DNA of 64,000 nt from Halopseudomonas pertucinogena (GTDB lineage: Bacteria > Pseudomonadota > Gammaproteobacteria > Pseudomonadales > Pseudomonadaceae): assembly GCF_014646575.1 (NCBI RefSeq), contig NZ_BMNN01000005.1, forward strand, positions 124,001 to 188,000, read 5' to 3'. The first letter of the stretch is position 1; every line of letters starts with the position of its first letter. The translations under genes and the position numbers were made by a program. Below are positions 28,983 through 39,417 of the stretch, piece by piece. The notes under the pieces are model-generated. The model saw nothing but the letters and a program-made list of their open reading frames with translations, was not told the origin of the DNA and did no database searches.

Positions 28983-30239
28983 TCACTCAGGCTTCACCGC
29001 CGAGCGACTGGCCTGACAATACGCACTCACCAGCCGCAACCGCTCCTGCTCCATCTGTTTCCCCAGTTCCGCTCCCTGGTAGCCCTGCTCCAGCAGCCGC
29101 TGCACCTGCGCCGAGCGCGCCGCTGCGGCGGCTCCGCGCAGAAAATCGGCTTGCGGATACTCACGTTGTTCCAGCCCGGTCCGCCCGCGGGCGTCGGCTT
29201 CGCAGGCGCCGAGAAACTGCTCGAAGCGTTCCGGCCGCCGGTAGATATCGAAGGCGCGAAACAGCTTCATCAGCGTGCCCGGCTTCAGCTCCAGGGCCCG
29301 ATGGCAGTGGGTGTGATACTCACAGGTGAGCAGCGCCAGCTCCTGACATTCGCGCGGCGCCTTGCTGCGCTGGTTTACCGCCTTGACCGCGGCCAGCCCC
29401 TTGCTCTCGTGACCATGGTGTTTCGGCCAGAAACGCTCCGGCGTGCGACCCTTGCCCAGATCATGGAGCAGGCAGGCCCAGCGCGCCGCCAGTGGCAGCT
29501 GCATGCGTGCAGCCTGTTGCAGCACCAGCAGCACATGCTCGCCGGTATCGACCTCCGGATGATGGGCCTCCGGCTGCGGTACACCGAACAGGCAGTCGAC
29601 TTCCGGCAGCAGCTCTGCCAGGGCTCCGCAATCGCGCAGCACCCGGATGAAGACGTCCGGGCGATCTTCCATCAGCGCCCGGCTGATTTCCTTCCAGCTG
29701 CGCTCGGGTGTCAGCTCCCGCAGCTCGCCGGACTCGGCCAGCTCGCGCATGAGCTGCAGCGTCTCGTCAGCCACGCGAAAGCCCAGCGGCGCATAGCGGG
29801 CGGCGAAACGGGCAACCCGCAGCACCCGCAGGGGGTCTTCGGCAAAAGCCGGCGATACATGCCGCAACAGGCGGTCAGCGATGTCCTGCTGGCCTCCATA
29901 GGGGTCGATGATTTTGCCCTGGTCGTCCATGGCCATGGCGTTGATGGTCAGGTCGCGGCGTTGCAGGTCCTCTTCCAGCGTAACCTCGGGGGTGGCATGG
30001 AAAGTGAAACCGCCGTAGCCGCGACCGCTCTTGCGTTCGGTTCGGGCGAGGGCGTATTCCTCTCCGGTCTGCGGGTGAAGGAATACCGGGAAGTCCTGGC
30101 CGACCGGGCGGAAGCCGAGGTTCAGCAGCTGCTCTGGGGCGGCGCCGACCACTACCCAGTCACGCTCGTGCCAGGGCACGCCAAGCAGCTGGTCGCGCAC
30201 GGCGCCGCCGACCAGGTAGGTATGGAAGTCTGTTTTCAT
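28983..30239 (-). CDS. cca: CCA tRNA nucleotidyltransferase with HD domain
   Basis: The enzyme adds or repairs the 3' CCA end of tRNAs. The 418-residue protein has the class II nucleotidyltransferase start YLVGGAVRD and the [15 protein letters not shown] motif, the [12 protein letters not shown] helix, and a C-terminal HD phosphohydrolase domain with LLHDLGKG (about residue 263) as in E. coli, which gives added phosphatase and phosphodiesterase activity. It is bordered on both sides by REP elements. The ribosome site is weak. Confidence 0.94.
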   Translation of the reverse strand: MKTDFHTYLVGGAVRDQLLGVPWHERDWVVVGAAPEQLLNLGFRPVGQDFPVFLHPQTGEEYALARTERKSGRGYGGFTFHATPEVTLEEDLQRRDLTINAMAMDDQGKIIDPYGGQQDIADRLLRHVSPAFAEDPLRVLRVARFAARYAPLGFRVADETLQLMRELAESGELRELTPERSWKEISRALMEDRPDVFIRVLRDCGALAELLPEVDCLFGVPQPEAHHPEVDTGEHVLLVLQQAARMQLPLAARWACLLHDLGKGRTPERFWPKHHGHESKGLAAVKAVNQRSKAPRECQELALLTCEYHTHCHRALELKPGTLMKLFRAFDIYRRPERFEQFLGACEADARGRTGLEQREYPQADFLRGAAAAARSAQVQRLLEQGYQGAELGKQMEQERLRLVSAYCQASRSAVKPE

Positions 30240-30294
30240 CGGGCAAGCTTAGGGGGTGAGGTGGGGTTGTCGCAAGATGGCTGGGTTGGCCGGG

Positions 30295-30339
30295 CGCGCG
30301 GTGCGCGCCGATCGCCGCGGGGTCGCGGCTCCCACAGGG
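30295..30339 (-). repeat. REP element (family 1)
   Basis: On the minus strand it reads GTGGGAGCCGCGACCCCGCG then GCGATCGGCGCGCACC, the same head and GCGATyGG core as the pair beside folK. It lies in the 209-base gap between cca and the spoVR 3' end. The rest of the gap holds no gene. Confidence 0.75.
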
Positions 30340-30424
30340 AGTGGACAGGGGCCCGTCAGGTAACACGGGAGGTGCATATAGGGTAGGGAACAGCGCGTCT
30401 GTGTGAGAAGTTCTGTGTGGGGGC

Positions 30425-30444
30425 AGGCCGCGGGGCCGCGGCCT
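30425..30444 (-). terminator. Hairpin after spoVR
   Basis: AGGCCGCGG-GG-CCGCGGCCT is a perfect 9-base stem four bases after the spoVR stop codon, ending the prkA-yeaH-spoVR operon. No U-tract follows. Confidence 0.5.
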
Positions 30445-30448
30445 CCGG

Positions 30449-32002
30449 TCAGATGGGTGGGATATTCATGTCGAAGCGGGGCAGTTTCTGTTCTTCGGCC
30501 GCTGGGCGGGGCGGCATGTGTTGTTCGTCCCTGAGGGTATCGCCATCCCAGCTCTGCAGATGGATGTCGAAGCCCCACAGGCGGTGCAGGTGCTTGAGCA
30601 TGCGCTCGGTGGTCTGCCCCAGGGGTTTGCCCTCGTGACGCTGGTGGCGCAGGGTCAGGGAGCGGTCGCCGCGGCGATCCACTTCCCAGACCTGAATATT
30701 GGGCTCGTTGTTGCCCAGGTTGTACTGGGCGGCGAGCAGCTCGCGGATGCGGCGGTAGCCGGCGTCGTCGTGGATGGCGGCCACCTGCAGGTGATCGTCC
30801 TTTTCGTCGTCGACAATGGCGAACAGCTTGAGCTCGCGGATTACCCGCGGCGACAGGTACTGCAGAATGAAGCTCTCATCCTTGAAGGTACGCATGGCGA
30901 ACTTGAGGGTTTCCAGCCAGTCGCCACCGGCGATGTCGGGAAACCAGAGACGGTCCTCGGCGGTGGGATTCTCGCAAATGCGGCGGATGTCCTGCATCAT
31001 GGCAAAGCCCAGCGCATAGGGATTGATGCCGCTGAACCAGTCGCTGTCAAACGGCGGCTGGTAGATGACACTGGTATGGGACTGCAGGAACTCCATCATG
31101 AAGCCGTCGGTGACCTTGCCCTCGTCATAGAGGTGGTTGAGCAGGGTGTAATGCCAGAAGGTGGCCCAGCCCTCGTTCATCACCTGGGTCTGGCGCTGGG
31201 GATAGAAATACTGCGCCACCTTGCGCACGATGCGCACCACCTCCCGTTGCCAGGGCTCCAGCAGCGGCGCGTTCTTCTCGATGAAGTAGAGCAGGCTCTC
31301 CTGCGGCTCGCTGGGATAGCGTGATTCCTGCTGGCGGCGGTCATGGGTGTCGGGGTTGACCGGGATGGTGCGCCACAGGTCATTGACCTGGCGCTGCAGA
31401 TATTCCTCCCGCTCCTGCTGGCGGCGGCGCTCCTCCTCCGCCGAAATGGGAGCAGGGCGCTTGTAGCGGTCCACGCCGTAGTTCATCAGCGCGTGGCAGG
31501 AGTCCAGCAGGTCTTCCACCGCGTCGATGCCGTAACGCTCCTCGCACTGGGTGATGTACTGCTTGGCGAACACCAGGTAATCGATGATCGAGCCCGCATC
31601 CGTCCAGCTGCGGAACAGGTAGTTGCCCTTGAAGAAGGAGTTGTGACCGTAGCAGGCGTGGGCGATCACCAGCGCCTGCATGGTCATGGTGTTCTCTTCC
31701 ATCAGATAGGCGATGCACGGATCGGAGTTGATCACGATCTCGTAGGCCAGGCCCATCTGCCCGCGCTTGTAGTGTTTTTCGGTATGCAGGAAGTGCTTGC
31801 CATAGGACCAGTGGTGATAGCCCAGCGGCATGCCCACCGAGGCATAGGCGTCCATCATCTGCTCGGCGGTGATCACCTCGATCTGGTTGGGGTAGGTGTC
31901 CAGGCCGTAGATATCGTGGGCGATGCGCCCGATCTCGCGGTCATACTCGCGGATCAGTTCGAAGGTCCATTCCGACCCGCTGGAAATGGGCTGTCGACTC
32001 AT
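30449..32002 (-). CDS. SpoVR family protein
   Basis: The 517-residue protein belongs to the SpoVR/YcgB family, found with the PrkA kinase and YeaH in many Gram-negatives; its biochemical activity is not established. Family segments include [18 protein letters not shown] near the N-terminus, [15 protein letters not shown] (here [20 protein letters not shown]) and [15 protein letters not shown]. The start overlaps the yeaH stop (ATGA), so the three genes form one operon. Confidence 0.93.
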   Translation of the reverse strand: MSRQPISSGSEWTFELIREYDREIGRIAHDIYGLDTYPNQIEVITAEQMMDAYASVGMPLGYHHWSYGKHFLHTEKHYKRGQMGLAYEIVINSDPCIAYLMEENTMTMQALVIAHACYGHNSFFKGNYLFRSWTDAGSIIDYLVFAKQYITQCEERYGIDAVEDLLDSCHALMNYGVDRYKRPAPISAEEERRRQQEREEYLQRQVNDLWRTIPVNPDTHDRRQQESRYPSEPQESLLYFIEKNAPLLEPWQREVVRIVRKVAQYFYPQRQTQVMNEGWATFWHYTLLNHLYDEGKVTDGFMMEFLQSHTSVIYQPPFDSDWFSGINPYALGFAMMQDIRRICENPTAEDRLWFPDIAGGDWLETLKFAMRTFKDESFILQYLSPRVIRELKLFAIVDDEKDDHLQVAAIHDDAGYRRIRELLAAQYNLGNNEPNIQVWEVDRRGDRSLTLRHQRHEGKPLGQTTERMLKHLHRLWGFDIHLQSWDGDTLRDEQHMPPRPAAEEQKLPRFDMNIPPI

Positions 32003-33270
32003 GTGGCCATCCTCTTCTGGAACAGCTTGCGGAATACCGGATAGATATCACCGGCATCGACAATCTGCTGCTGGGCGAAGCTGTCCGGGAACAGCTCGGC
32101 AACCTTCTCGTACTCGTACCACAGGGCCTGATGTTCCCTCGGCGTGATCTCCACGTAGCAGTAATACTGCATGGCGGGCATCAGCTGGCGGACCAGCAGT
32201 TCCCGGCAGATCGGCGAGTCGTCGTTCCAGTTGTCGCCGTCCGAGGCCTGGGCACAGTAGATGTTCCACTCCGCCGGCGAATAGCGCTCGGCGATGATCT
32301 GCTGCATCATCCGCAGGGCGCTGGAGACGATGGTGCCGCCGGTTTCCCGGGAATAGAAGAATTCCTCTTCATCCACCTCCTTGGCACTGGTGTGGTGGCG
32401 GATGAATACCACCTCGATCCGCTCGTAGCTGCGCTGCAGGAACAGGTACAGCAGGATGTAGAAACGCTTGGCCATGTCCTTGGTGGCCTGGGTCATGGAG
32501 CCGGAGACGTCCATCAGGCAGAACATGACCGCACGGGAGCTGGGGTCGGGGTGCTTGACCAGCAGGTTGTAGCGCAGGTCGAAGGTGTCCAGGAAGGGCA
32601 CCTTGTCGATGCGCGCCCGCAGCTGTTCGATCTCCAGCTCCAGCTCGCGGATGTCGATGAGGTTGTCCGGCTGTTGCTGGCGCAGCTGCTCCAGCTCCTT
32701 CACCGCCTCGCGCAATCGCGCGCGGCTGCCGCCGGACAGGGCAATGCGCCGCGCCTGGGCGGCGCGCATCGAGCGCACCACGTTGATCCGGGACGGGTTG
32801 CCCTGCTGGCTGAACCCGGCACGCACGGTGCGGAAGGTATCGGTCCCGGTCAGGTGGCGCTTGATCAGGTTGGGCAGGGCGAGATCCTCGAACATGAAGT
32901 CGAGGAACTCCTCCTGGGTGATCTGGAACACGAAATCGTCTTCCCCTTCACCGCTGTTGCCGGCCTGACTGCCCGCGCCGCCGCCCCCGCCTCCCTCGGG
33001 GCGGGGGATACGGTCGCCGGTAGCGAACTCCCGGTTGCCCGGGAACACGCGCGTCTGCCGGCCGCCGGGGCCGTGGTGGAAGATGGGTTCGTCTATATCC
33101 CGTGCCGGAATGCTGATCTGCTCACCATGGTCGATATCGGTGATGGAGCGCCGGCCGACCGCCTCTTCCACCGCCTTCTTGATGTGCGCCTTGTAGCGCC
33201 GCAGAAAGCGTTGGCGGTTGACCGTGCTCTTGTTCTTGCCGTTCAGTCGACGGTCAATCACATAGCTCAT
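31999..33270 (-). CDS. yeaH: YeaH/YhbH family protein (DUF444) with a von Willebrand A-like domain
   Basis: The 423-residue protein is the usual partner encoded between prkA and spoVR. It starts with [20 protein letters not shown], has a Gly-rich linker (about residues 85-105), a charged helical middle, and a C-terminal vWA-like metal site in [16 protein letters not shown]. In enteric bacteria YeaG and YeaH act together in the response to starvation and stress. A GGAGAA site precedes the ATG; the stop overlaps spoVR. Confidence 0.94.
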   Translation of the reverse strand: MSYVIDRRLNGKNKSTVNRQRFLRRYKAHIKKAVEEAVGRRSITDIDHGEQISIPARDIDEPIFHHGPGGRQTRVFPGNREFATGDRIPRPEGGGGGGAGSQAGNSGEGEDDFVFQITQEEFLDFMFEDLALPNLIKRHLTGTDTFRTVRAGFSQQGNPSRINVVRSMRAAQARRIALSGGSRARLREAVKELEQLRQQQPDNLIDIRELELEIEQLRARIDKVPFLDTFDLRYNLLVKHPDPSSRAVMFCLMDVSGSMTQATKDMAKRFYILLYLFLQRSYERIEVVFIRHHTSAKEVDEEEFFYSRETGGTIVSSALRMMQQIIAERYSPAEWNIYCAQASDGDNWNDDSPICRELLVRQLMPAMQYYCYVEITPREHQALWYEYEKVAELFPDSFAQQQIVDAGDIYPVFRKLFQKRMAT

Positions 33271-33293
33271 GGGCTTCTCCCGATAACCTCAGA

Positions 33294-35216
33294 CTACTGC
33301 GCCTTGCGTACCCGCAGGTACCACTCCGAGAGCAGACGCACCTGTTTCTCGGTATAGCCCCGCTCCACCATGCGGGTGACGAAGTCGTTGTGCTTCTTCT
33401 GATCCTCGGTGGATGCCTTGGCGTTGAAGCTGATGACCGGCAACAGATCCTCGGTATTGGAGAACATCTTCTTCTCGATGACCACGCGCAGCTTCTCGTA
33501 GGAGAGCCAGGTCGGGTTCTTGCCGTTGTTGTGCGCGCGGGCACGCAGCACGAAGTTCACGATTTCGTTGCGGAAGTCCTTGGGATTGCTGATGCCGGCC
33601 GGTTTCTCGATCTTTTCCAGTTCCTCGTTGAGGGCGCTGCGATCGAGGATCTCGCCGGTGTCCGGATCGCGGTATTCCTGGTCCTGGATCCAGAAGTCGG
33701 CATACAGCACGTAGCGGTCGAAGATGTTCTGACCGTATTCGCTGTAGGACTCCAGATAAGCGGTCTGGATTTCCTTGCCGATGAACTCGACGTAGCGCGG
33801 CGCCAGGTATTCCTTGATGAAGCGCAGGTAGCGCTCGCTGACCTCGGCCGGGAACTGCTCCTGCTCGATCTGCTGTTCCAGCACATACAGCAGGTGCACC
33901 GGGTTGGCCGCGACCTCGGTGTTGTCGTAGTTGAACACCTTGGAAAGGATCTTGAAGGCGAAACGGGTGGACAGTCCGCTCATGCCCTCGTCGACGCCAG
34001 CGGCGTCACGGTACTCCTGGATGGACTTGGCCTTGGGGTCGGTGTCCTTCAGGTTCTCGCCATCGTAGATGCGCATCTTCGAGTAGACGTTGGAGTTTTC
34101 CGGCTCCTTCAGGCGCGACAGCACGCTGAACTGGGCAAGCATCTTCAGGGTGTCCGGCGCGCAGTGGGCGCTGGACAGGGAGCTGTTGGCCAGCAGTTTG
34201 CGGTAGATCTGGATCTCGTCGCTGACCCGCAGGCAGTAGGGGATCTTGACGATGTATATCCGGTCTATGAAGGCTTCGTTGTTCTTGTTGTTGCGGAAGG
34301 TGTGCCACTCCGATTCGTTGGAGTGGGCCAGGACCACACCGTTGAAGGGCAGTGCGCCGAGGCCCTCGGTGCTGTTGTAGTTGCCTTCCTGGGTGGCGGT
34401 CAGCAGCGGGTGCAGCACCTTGATCGGCGCCTTGAACATCTCGACGAATTCCATCAGGCCCTGGTTGGCCCGGCACAGCGCACCGGAATAGCTGTAGGCA
34501 TCCGGGTCGTTCTGCGGGAATTCCTCCAGCTTGCGGATATCCACCTTGCCCACCAGCGCAGAGATGTCCTGGTTGTTCTCGTCACCCGGCTCGGTCTTGG
34601 CCACCGCGATCTGCTGCAGGATCGACGGGTACAGCTTGACCACGCGGAACTGGCTGATGTCGCCGTTGTACTCGTGCAGGCGTTTGACTGCCCAGGGTGA
34701 CATGATGCTGTTGAGATAGCGCCGTGGGATGCCGTAATCCTCCTCGAGGATGTGGCCATCCTCGGCGGCGTTGAACAGCCCCAGCGGCGATTCGAACACC
34801 GGCGACCCCTTGATCGCATAGAAGGGCACCTGCTGCATAAGCGCCTTGAGCTTCTCGGCAATGGAGGACTTGCCGCCGCCCACCGGCCCGAGCAGGTAGA
34901 GAATCTGCTTGCGCTCTTCCAGCCCCTGGGCGGCGTGCTTGAAGAAGGACACGATGCGCTCCACCGCATCCTCCATGCCGTGAAAGTCGGCAAAGGCCGG
35001 GTAGCGCTTGATTACCTTGTTGGAGAAGATGCGCGACAGACGCGGATCAAGCGAGGTATCGATCAGCTCCGGCTCGCCGATCGCCATCAGTAATCGCTCG
35101 GCGGCCGACGCATAGGTCGAAGGGTCGGCCTTGCACAGTTCAAGGTATTCCTGGAGGGACATCTCCTCCTGCTGAACGGTCTCGAAACGATTCTGGAAGT
35201 GACTGAATATGCTCAT
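33294..35216 (-). CDS. prkA: PrkA serine protein kinase (YeaG-like)
   Basis: The 640-residue protein couples an AAA-type ATPase N-terminal domain to a C-terminal PrkA domain. Walker A is in LLGPVGGGKSSIAEKL (about residue 110), and YSGALCRANQGLMEFVEMFK lies in the middle. In E. coli this is the stress-induced YeaG. It leads the operon; 23 bases separate it from yeaH. The 281 bases upstream hold no gene; glpE, which lies here in P. aeruginosa, is missing. Confidence 0.95.
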   Translation of the reverse strand: MSIFSHFQNRFETVQQEEMSLQEYLELCKADPSTYASAAERLLMAIGEPELIDTSLDPRLSRIFSNKVIKRYPAFADFHGMEDAVERIVSFFKHAAQGLEERKQILYLLGPVGGGKSSIAEKLKALMQQVPFYAIKGSPVFESPLGLFNAAEDGHILEEDYGIPRRYLNSIMSPWAVKRLHEYNGDISQFRVVKLYPSILQQIAVAKTEPGDENNQDISALVGKVDIRKLEEFPQNDPDAYSYSGALCRANQGLMEFVEMFKAPIKVLHPLLTATQEGNYNSTEGLGALPFNGVVLAHSNESEWHTFRNNKNNEAFIDRIYIVKIPYCLRVSDEIQIYRKLLANSSLSSAHCAPDTLKMLAQFSVLSRLKEPENSNVYSKMRIYDGENLKDTDPKAKSIQEYRDAAGVDEGMSGLSTRFAFKILSKVFNYDNTEVAANPVHLLYVLEQQIEQEQFPAEVSERYLRFIKEYLAPRYVEFIGKEIQTAYLESYSEYGQNIFDRYVLYADFWIQDQEYRDPDTGEILDRSALNEELEKIEKPAGISNPKDFRNEIVNFVLRARAHNNGKNPTWLSYEKLRVVIEKKMFSNTEDLLPVISFNAKASTEDQKKHNDFVTRMVERGYTEKQVRLLSEWYLRVRKAQ

Positions 35217-35397
35217 GGCATGACCTCGCTGTTACCAGGGTTGAGGTCCGGGGCTTCCGGGTAGGAACCCACCTGCCACGCAGTGAAGGGCGAAGATCTC
35301 GACATGTGCAATCCCCCGTTACCGCTTGTCAGACAAGGCCCGGGAGAAGTGCCGAAGGCAGCTGGGATGCGCTTCGGCCTGCTCCCCTTTTATCGGA

Positions 35398-35423
35398 AGC
35401 CGGCGGACCGGCTCTGCTTTTTC
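35398..35423 (+). terminator. Terminator-like hairpin with T-run, upstream of prkA
   Basis: AGCCGG-CGGA-CCGGCT followed by CTGCTTTTTCT has the form of an intrinsic terminator on the plus strand, but no plus-strand gene leads into it. It lies in the 281-base gap between the apaH 3' end and the prkA start. It may be left over from a deleted gene or stop antisense transcription. Confidence 0.4.
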
Positions 35424-35497
35424 TAATTGCCTTGACTTCAGGATAGTTGCTTTGGGCGAGGGTGACAGGAAAGGGAGAAAATATTTACCTTGAACGG

Positions 35498-36310
35498 TCA
35501 GGGGCGGCACTTGCAGTGGAGCCGCTCACCGGTATCCAGGTTCATCAGCGTCAGCCGGTTGCCCCATACGCAGCCGGTATCCAGCCCATGGATGCCGGGT
35601 ATCCCGACCTTGCCTTCCAGGGCAGCCCAGTGGCCGAACAGGATCTGTACGTCCGGCTCACGGCGCGGGTGGCGGTACCAGGGGGCATACCCCTTGGGTG
35701 GCTCATCGGGGGCGTCCTTGGATTTCAGCTCCAGGGTGCCGTCTGCCTTGCAGAAGCGCATGCGGGTCAGGTAATTGGTGATCAGCCGCAGGCGCGGTGT
35801 CCCTTCCAGCTGCGGATTCCAGCGAGCCGGCTCGTTGCCGTACATCTCCGCGAGAAAACCGGGCAGCTGCTGATCGCAGCGCAGGACGGCTTCCACCTCG
35901 GCGGCGTACTGGCGGGTCTCCTCGGGGCTCCAGACGGGCGGGATGCCGGCATGGGTCATGATGATATTGCGGCTGCGGTCCAGGTGGGCGAGCGGGCGCT
36001 GGCGCAGGTTGGCCAGCAGCTGCTCGCTGTCCGGCGCCTTGAGGATGGGCAGCAGGGTATCGGATTTGCGCAGCCGCGAGCGGTCATGGGCGCAGGCCAG
36101 CAGATGCAGGTCGTGATTGCCCAGCACGCTGATGCAGGCATTGCCGAGCCCGTCGATGAAGCGCAGGGTGTCCAGCGAGGCGGGGCCTCGGTTGACCAGA
36201 TCGCCAACCGACCACAGGGTATCCTGCGAGGGGTTGAACCCGACCTTGTCGAGCACGCATTTCAGGGGCTTCAGGCAACCCTGGATATCACCTACGGCGT
36301 AGACGGTCAT
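35498..36310 (-). CDS. apaH: Bis(5'-nucleosyl)-tetraphosphatase (symmetrical)
   Basis: It hydrolyses Ap4A to two ADP and also removes Np4 caps from RNA. The 270-residue metallophosphatase shows all core motifs in order: [34 protein letters not shown], and [11 protein letters not shown] with FGHWAAL. It is the last gene of the lptD-surA-pdxA-rsmA-apaH operon. Only three bases separate it from rsmA, so apaG, normally between them, is absent. Confidence 0.95.
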   Translation of the reverse strand: MTVYAVGDIQGCLKPLKCVLDKVGFNPSQDTLWSVGDLVNRGPASLDTLRFIDGLGNACISVLGNHDLHLLACAHDRSRLRKSDTLLPILKAPDSEQLLANLRQRPLAHLDRSRNIIMTHAGIPPVWSPEETRQYAAEVEAVLRCDQQLPGFLAEMYGNEPARWNPQLEGTPRLRLITNYLTRMRFCKADGTLELKSKDAPDEPPKGYAPWYRHPRREPDVQILFGHWAALEGKVGIPGIHGLDTGCVWGNRLTLMNLDTGERLHCKCRP

Positions 36311-36313
36311 GGT

Positions 36314-37135
36314 TCAGCTCGATGGCGGCGCGGTCTGTGGGCGTGCCTGCGCCAGCTGGTTGGCCAGGCGCACCCAGCCGGCCAGATCGACCTGCTCGGG
36401 GCGTGTGGTCGGGTCGATACCGACCGCAGCGATGGCATCGGCGTCCATCAGCGGCTTGAGCGTGTTGCGCAGGGTCTTGCGGCGCTGGTTGAAGGCTTCG
36501 CGTACCACGATCTCCAGCATCTCCACATCGTCGGCCGGATGCGGCAGGCGGGCGTGGGGGGTCAGCCGGACGATCGCCGAGTCGACCTTGGGCGGCGGAT
36601 TGAACGCGCCGGGGCCGACGTCGAACAGGTGCTCCACTTCACACCAGTACTGCACCATGATACCGAGCCGACCGTAATGGTTCATGCCGGCGGTGGCAGC
36701 CAGCCGCTGCACCACTTCCTTCTGCAGCATGAAGTGCATGTCCGCCACGCAGTCGGCCTGGGACAGCAGGTGGAACATCAGCGGCGTGGAGATGTTGTAG
36801 GGCAGGTTGCCGACCACCCGCAGTTTCTCGCCGGGCTGCACCAGGCTGCGAAAGTCGAACTTCAGCGCATCGCCCTTATGCAGGGTGAACAGCGGCTTGT
36901 GGCCGAACATGGCCAGCAGACGGGGATGCAGGTCATTATCCAGCTCCACCACATCCAGACGTGCACCGCTGTCGACCAGGCCGGCGGTCAACGCACCCTG
37001 GCCGGGGCCGATCTCCACCAGATGCTGACCCTCGCGCGGGCCGATGGCACGCAGGATGCGATTGATGACGCCGTGGTCATGCAGGAAGTTCTGACCGAAA
37101 CGCTTGCGCGCGCGGTGGGGAGCGAATTCACTCAT
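36314..37135 (-). CDS. rsmA: 16S rRNA dimethyladenosine transferase
   Basis: It dimethylates A1518 and A1519 in helix 45 of 16S rRNA, using S-adenosylmethionine. The 273-residue protein begins [16 protein letters not shown] and has the SAM-binding [14 protein letters not shown] and the catalytic NLPYNIS, with a C-terminal helical domain. The start overlaps the pdxA stop by four bases (ATGA). Confidence 0.96.
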   Translation of the reverse strand: MSEFAPHRARKRFGQNFLHDHGVINRILRAIGPREGQHLVEIGPGQGALTAGLVDSGARLDVVELDNDLHPRLLAMFGHKPLFTLHKGDALKFDFRSLVQPGEKLRVVGNLPYNISTPLMFHLLSQADCVADMHFMLQKEVVQRLAATAGMNHYGRLGIMVQYWCEVEHLFDVGPGAFNPPPKVDSAIVRLTPHARLPHPADDVEMLEIVVREAFNQRRKTLRNTLKPLMDADAIAAVGIDPTTRPEQVDLAGWVRLANQLAQARPQTAPPSS

Positions 37136-38124
37136 TGTCTGCTCCGGGCTTCGATCATGCTGATGGCGGTATCCAGCGCGACCCTGAGACTGCCGACATC
37201 GGCGCGGCCGGTGCCGGCCAGGTCCAGGGCGGTGCCGTGGTCCACCGATGTGCGGATGATGGGCATGCCGAGCGTGATGTTCACCGCCTGGCCGAAGCCT
37301 TTGTGCTTGAGCACCGGCAGACCCTGATCGTGATACATGGCCAGCACTGCGTCCGCGTGGTCCAGATGCTTCGCGGTGAACAGGGTGTCCGCCGGCAGCG
37401 GACCTTCCAGAGCCATCCCCTCGCCGCGCAGACGCTCCAGCAGCGGGATGATGATGTCGATCTCCTCCCGACCCAGATGACCGCCCTCGCCGGCGTGCGG
37501 GTTGAGTCCGCAGACCAGGATGCGCGGTTCGGCAATGCCGAACTTGTCCTGCAGATCAGCTTGAAGAATGCGGATCACCCGCTCCAGCGACTCGGTGTTG
37601 ATGGCATCCGCCACTTCACGCAGCGGCAGGTGAGTGGTGGCCAGGGCTACTCGCAGACCGGGGCAGGCCAGCATCATCACCACCTGCCGGGTGCCGGTCT
37701 GGTCGGCGAAGAACTCGGTGTGCCCGGAGAACGGCACGCCGGCATCATTGATCACGCCCTTGTGCACGGGGGCGGTCACCACGGCGGCGAACTCACCGTC
37801 CAGGCAGCCCTGGCCGCCCAGGCGCAGGGTCTCCAGGACATAGCGGGCATTCGCCGGGTTCAGCTTGCCGGGCTGGCAGGAGGCCGTCAGCGGCACTGGC
37901 AGGACGCTGATCTGTCCGGCCTGCTGGGCGCGGGCCGGCTGTGCGGCGTCGTAGGGCAGCAACTCGATATCCAGGCCCAGCAGGCTGGCGCGCTCGGCCA
38001 GCAGGTCGGGGTCGGCAATGATGACGCGTTGATGGGCGCAGGGCTCGGTGGCCAGCTGCAGACACAGATCGGGCCCGATGCCGGCGGGTTCGCCGGCAGT
38101 CAGGGCAATGGACAGGACACTCAC
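37132..38124 (-). CDS. pdxA: 4-hydroxythreonine-4-phosphate dehydrogenase
   Basis: It oxidises 4-phosphohydroxy-L-threonine in pyridoxal phosphate synthesis. The 330-residue protein has the signature [14 protein letters not shown] at its start, [33 protein letters not shown] and [12 protein letters not shown], which contribute metal and substrate ligands. It starts with GTG directly after the surA stop codon, so translation is probably coupled. Confidence 0.96.
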   Translation of the reverse strand: MSVLSIALTAGEPAGIGPDLCLQLATEPCAHQRVIIADPDLLAERASLLGLDIELLPYDAAQPARAQQAGQISVLPVPLTASCQPGKLNPANARYVLETLRLGGQGCLDGEFAAVVTAPVHKGVINDAGVPFSGHTEFFADQTGTRQVVMMLACPGLRVALATTHLPLREVADAINTESLERVIRILQADLQDKFGIAEPRILVCGLNPHAGEGGHLGREEIDIIIPLLERLRGEGMALEGPLPADTLFTAKHLDHADAVLAMYHDQGLPVLKHKGFGQAVNITLGMPIIRTSVDHGTALDLAGTGRADVGSLRVALDTAISMIEARSRQ

Positions 38125-39417
38125 TTAACTCTTTATCTCTACGTAGGCTTCGTCGCGGATTTCCTGAAGCCAGGTCTGCAACTCTTCATCGAACTTGCGG
38201 TTCTGCAGCAGATTGCGGGCCTGCTGCTCGCGCATCTCGTCGGTCATGTCCACTTCCCGCTGATCCATGACCTGCAGGATGTGCCAGCCGAACTGGCTCT
38301 GGAACGGAGCGGACACCTGGCCCTGGGGCGTTGCCACCATCATCTCGCGGAATTCCGGGACCATGGCGTCGGGCATGACCCAGTCCAGCGAGCCGCCGTT
38401 CAGCGCCGATCCGGGGTCCTCGGAGAAGGCGCGGGCCAGGTTCTCGAAGGACTCGCCGTTGCCGATCCGCTCGTACAGGCGCTGAATCAGCTGGGCCGCT
38501 TCTGCCTCGCTGCGGATCTCGCTGGGCTTGATCAGGATGTGGCGAACCCGGTACTCGTTGACCATCAGGTTGTCGCCACCACGCTTGTCCAGCAATTTCA
38601 GGATGTGATATCCGGCAGGGGAGCGCAGGGGCGGAGTGATACCGCCGACGCCCACCTCGTCGACTGCATTGACGAAGGCGGGGGGCAGCTGCACCGCCTT
38701 GCGCCAGCCCAGCTCGCCGCCTTCCAGAGCGTGCTCGCCACCGGAGCGGCTGACCGCGAGGCTGGTGAAGTCGGCACCGGCCTGCAGCTCACGGTAGATT
38801 TCATCGGCGGCCTCGGACTGACGGCGCGCCTCCTCGCTGGTCGCATTCTCCGAAACCGGCAACACGATCATGGCCAGGCGGTAGTCCGCGGCGGTCTGGT
38901 AACGGCCCATCTCCGAATTGAGGAAGTTGCGCACTTCCTGGTCGCTGACCTGGATGCGCTCGGCAACCCGGCGCTGGCGGACCCGGTTGATGATCAGCTC
39001 GCGGCGAACCTGCTCGCGGGCCAGGCCATAATCGATGCCGTCGCGCTCCAGTGCGGCGCGGAACTGCTCCAGGGTCACCCCGTTACGCTCGGCCAGTTGC
39101 GCCATGGTCTGGTTCAGGGTGCCTTCATCGATCTGGATGCCGGCCCGCTCGCCCATCTGCAGCTGGATGCTTTCCAGTACCAGGCGGTCCAGCACCTGGT
39201 TGCGCATGACCTCGTCCGAAGGCAACTCGCCGGCGCCACGCTCGGCCAGCTGGGCACGGATGGTGTTCATCCGCTGCTCGACCTGGCTGGCCATGATCAC
39301 GTCGTTGTCGACGATCGCAGCGACCCGGTCCAGTTCCACCATCTGGGCCTGGATGCCGGTACTGAGCAGCAGCCCGGCGCAGAGGCCGATGAGTTTCGGA
39401 TGTAGCTTAAAATGCAT
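38125..39417 (-). CDS. surA: Periplasmic chaperone / peptidyl-prolyl isomerase SurA
   Basis: SurA escorts outer-membrane proteins, including LptD encoded just upstream, through the periplasm. The 430-residue protein has a signal peptide ending GIQA, the N-terminal chaperone domain starting VELDRVAAIVDNDVI, and two parvulin domains: one around LAMIVLPVSENA to YHILKLLDKRG, and the second from RVRHILIKPSE to GWHILQVMDQRE. I chose ATG 39417 because signal features follow; a 50-residue extension would read into lptD. It overlaps the lptD 3' end by 11 bases. Confidence 0.95.
   Translation of the reverse strand: MHFKLHPKLIGLCAGLLLSTGIQAQMVELDRVAAIVDNDVIMASQVEQRMNTIRAQLAERGAGELPSDEVMRNQVLDRLVLESIQLQMGERAGIQIDEGTLNQTMAQLAERNGVTLEQFRAALERDGIDYGLAREQVRRELIINRVRQRRVAERIQVSDQEVRNFLNSEMGRYQTAADYRLAMIVLPVSENATSEEARRQSEAADEIYRELQAGADFTSLAVSRSGGEHALEGGELGWRKAVQLPPAFVNAVDEVGVGGITPPLRSPAGYHILKLLDKRGGDNLMVNEYRVRHILIKPSEIRSEAEAAQLIQRLYERIGNGESFENLARAFSEDPGSALNGGSLDWVMPDAMVPEFREMMVATPQGQVSAPFQSQFGWHILQVMDQREVDMTDEMREQQARNLLQNRKFDEELQTWLQEIRDEAYVEIKS

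Noticed and set aside
28817-29329. Plus-strand frame over the REP pair and the cca 3' end
   Set aside because: It is made of REP sequence and antisense to cca, rich in Ala, Pro and Ser with no homologous pattern.
35250-35290. TGGCAGG-N4-TTCCT as a sigma-54 promoter for prkA
   Set aside because: The -12 element lacks the critical GC pair and no activator site or gene is nearby.
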